From: Chryseobacterium sp. 39-10
GTDB taxonomy: Bacteria > Bacteroidota > Bacteroidia > Flavobacteriales > Weeksellaceae
Assembly: GCA_001898255.1 (NCBI GenBank)
Contig: MKTK01000038.1
Coordinates: forward strand, 313,229-377,228
DNA: 64,000 bases
Direction of reading: 5' to 3'
How positions within the stretch are numbered: the first letter of the stretch is position 1; every line of letters begins with the position of its first letter. The notes beneath the pieces were generated by a model. The model was not told the origin of the DNA, did no database searches, and saw only the letters and a program-made list of their open reading frames with translations. Below are positions 63,104 to 64,000 of this stretch, one piece after another. The position numbers and the translations under genes are program-made.

Positions 63104-63985
63104 TTATTTGGGCAAACCTTTCCTTAATGCTTCGATGGCATATTGCACCGCTTTTTTCTCCTTCCAGTCCATGTATCTTTTCTTGAATCTTTTCTTCATG
63201 AAACTATCAAAGTTACGTTGCACAGCCAAGTTGTAAAGGGAGTGGGCTTTTACTGCCCAGGATTTATCCCAAGCTCGGAGTGAGATCGAGAAGCTGCCAT
63301 CCAAATACTTCATCCAATGCCACCAACCGGTCGGCATAAATAAAGTATCTCCATGCTCCAAGAAACATTCAATGCCCTCGATGCCGTCCAGCGCCGGAAA
63401 TTTCTCGAAATCCGGGTTGGCAATATTATAATCTTCCAGCGAATAAGTGGCGTAAGGAATCTGGTACAAACGTCTTTTCCATTTATAGTCGAAAAGTAAA
63501 ATGTGTTTTCTGCCATTAAAATGGGTGTGGAAAATATGCGCCATATCGATATCGAAATGCAAAAAAGTCTCCGACCCTTTTCCACCGAAAAACATGTTGG
63601 GATATTGATCAAGAAAGCCGCCCATTAAATCTTTGGGAGCAATATAATCTTTAAGCAGATCGGGAGCGAATTTTATGGGATCAAACAAAAAAATACGGAG
63701 ATCCGTTGGGGTTTCCCTAATAAGATCGATATAATCCCCGAATTTCATTTTTGCTGCCGAAGCATTGATGGGAGCTGAAGGATCGGCTTTAGAAGAATCG
63801 TACAAGGGCACTTCGACGTCACCCACCACCTCTTTCATATAATCGAGGGTCCATTTTTGATATGCAGGCCATTTGCGCGCCATATTTTTAATGACGACGG
63901 GTTTTCTGGGTTTAAGGTATTTCTCCCGGAAATCGTGCGCTGAGATATCGTCTACAACATCGATGGGTTTTAAATGAAGTGCCAT
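63104..63985 (-). CDS. Cupin-8/JmjC-type putative Fe(II)/2-oxoglutarate oxygenase
   Basis: A 293-residue protein of the cupin_8 (FIH-like, JmjC) group. The iron facial triad can be read as His143 and Asp145 in FLHFDIDMAHIF and His223 in MPTGWWHWMKYLDG. RKHILLFDYKWKRRLYQIP supplies the likely 2-oxoglutarate lysine/arginine. The opening RKPVVIKNMARKWPAYQKW is typical of this family. The C-terminal about 50 residues are strongly basic (FMKKRFKKRYMDWKEKK), which may hint at an RNA, ribosome or membrane partner. Some relatives hydroxylate ribosomal or other proteins; the substrate here is unknown. Confidence 0.88.
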   Translation of the reverse strand: MALHLKPIDVVDDISAHDFREKYLKPRKPVVIKNMARKWPAYQKWTLDYMKEVVGDVEVPLYDSSKADPSAPINASAAKMKFGDYIDLIRETPTDLRIFLFDPIKFAPDLLKDYIAPKDLMGGFLDQYPNMFFGGKGSETFLHFDIDMAHIFHTHFNGRKHILLFDYKWKRRLYQIPYATYSLEDYNIANPDFEKFPALDGIEGIECFLEHGDTLFMPTGWWHWMKYLDGSFSISLRAWDKSWAVKAHSLYNLAVQRNFDSFMKKRFKKRYMDWKEKKAVQYAIEALRKGLPK

Positions 63986-64000
63986 GTTAACGGAATATTA

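Overview
The window is a chromosomal segment of a Bacteroidota bacterium, most likely a flavobacterium of the Chryseobacterium/Kaistella group. The signs are: promoter -7 elements of the TAnnTTTG type instead of sigma-70 boxes, no systematic Shine-Dalgarno sequences, a type IX secretion (T9SS) cargo protein and a SprE/PorW-like T9SS lipoprotein, a MurF-alanine racemase fusion, a TonB-dependent receptor with a CarboxypepD_reg-like N-terminus, and roughly 40% G+C by eye. Nearly all the DNA is coding. I found no tRNA, rRNA, CRISPR array, phage or transposase gene.

Layout. 1-5.3 kb: truncated S9 prolyl oligopeptidase, small membrane protein, nucleoside-recognition membrane protein, small conserved protein, TolC-type outer-membrane protein. 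5.3-9.8 kb: SprT-like protein and mannose-1-phosphate guanylyltransferase, then a convergent operon of a YgjV-like membrane protein, two glycosyltransferases and SufE. 9.9-18.0 kb: ClpC, Cu/Zn superoxide dismutase, TonB-dependent receptor and partner, small beta-barrel, MnmA. 18.3-22.2 kb: alpha/beta hydrolase and a LytTR two-component operon with three copies of a 2TM domain. 22.4-30.1 kb: C-terminal processing protease, SurE, a second LytTR/LytS system, a T9SS cargo protein, GMP reductase. 30.3-34.4 kb (minus strand): FabG, RsmI, MurC-like ligase, acidic protein. 34.5-44.1 kb (plus strand): thymidine kinase, MurF-Alr, patatin/beta-barrel protein, YbeY, MnmG, methyltransferase, PagL-like deacylase. 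44.2-52.4 kb: Pgk and RpiB diverge from a 602-bp AT-rich gap, followed by RNase R, LysE-type transporter, LD-carboxypeptidase, YraN, SDR and TsaB. 52.4-57.0 kb (minus strand): SprE/PorW-like lipoprotein, Maf, KdsC-type phosphatase, DUF2520 protein. 57.5-64 kb: ECF sigma operon, LepA, M14 peptidase, cupin-8 hydroxylase-like protein.

The most interesting signals are non-coding. (1) Two perfect parS palindromes (TGTTTCACGTGAAACA) flank mnmG, and 3.7 kb away the largest gap in the window carries a perfect and a near-perfect DnaA box. Sampled G/C counts change sign across this gap. Together these suggest the window contains, or lies very near, the chromosomal replication origin. (2) Both LytTR two-component loci have direct repeats with an exact 21-bp period upstream (ACCGTTCGG/ACCTTTCAG; TTGTACA x3), and a related 21-bp repeat lies between the second kinase and a T9SS cargo gene. 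This suggests autoregulated LytTR circuits, one of which may control a secreted protein with two repeated modules. (3) Two about 192-bp MITE-like elements with terminal inverted repeats bracket the KdsC/DUF2520 gene pair. (4) Two degenerate copies of a GC-rich interspersed hairpin element occur at 30.2 and 59.2 kb.
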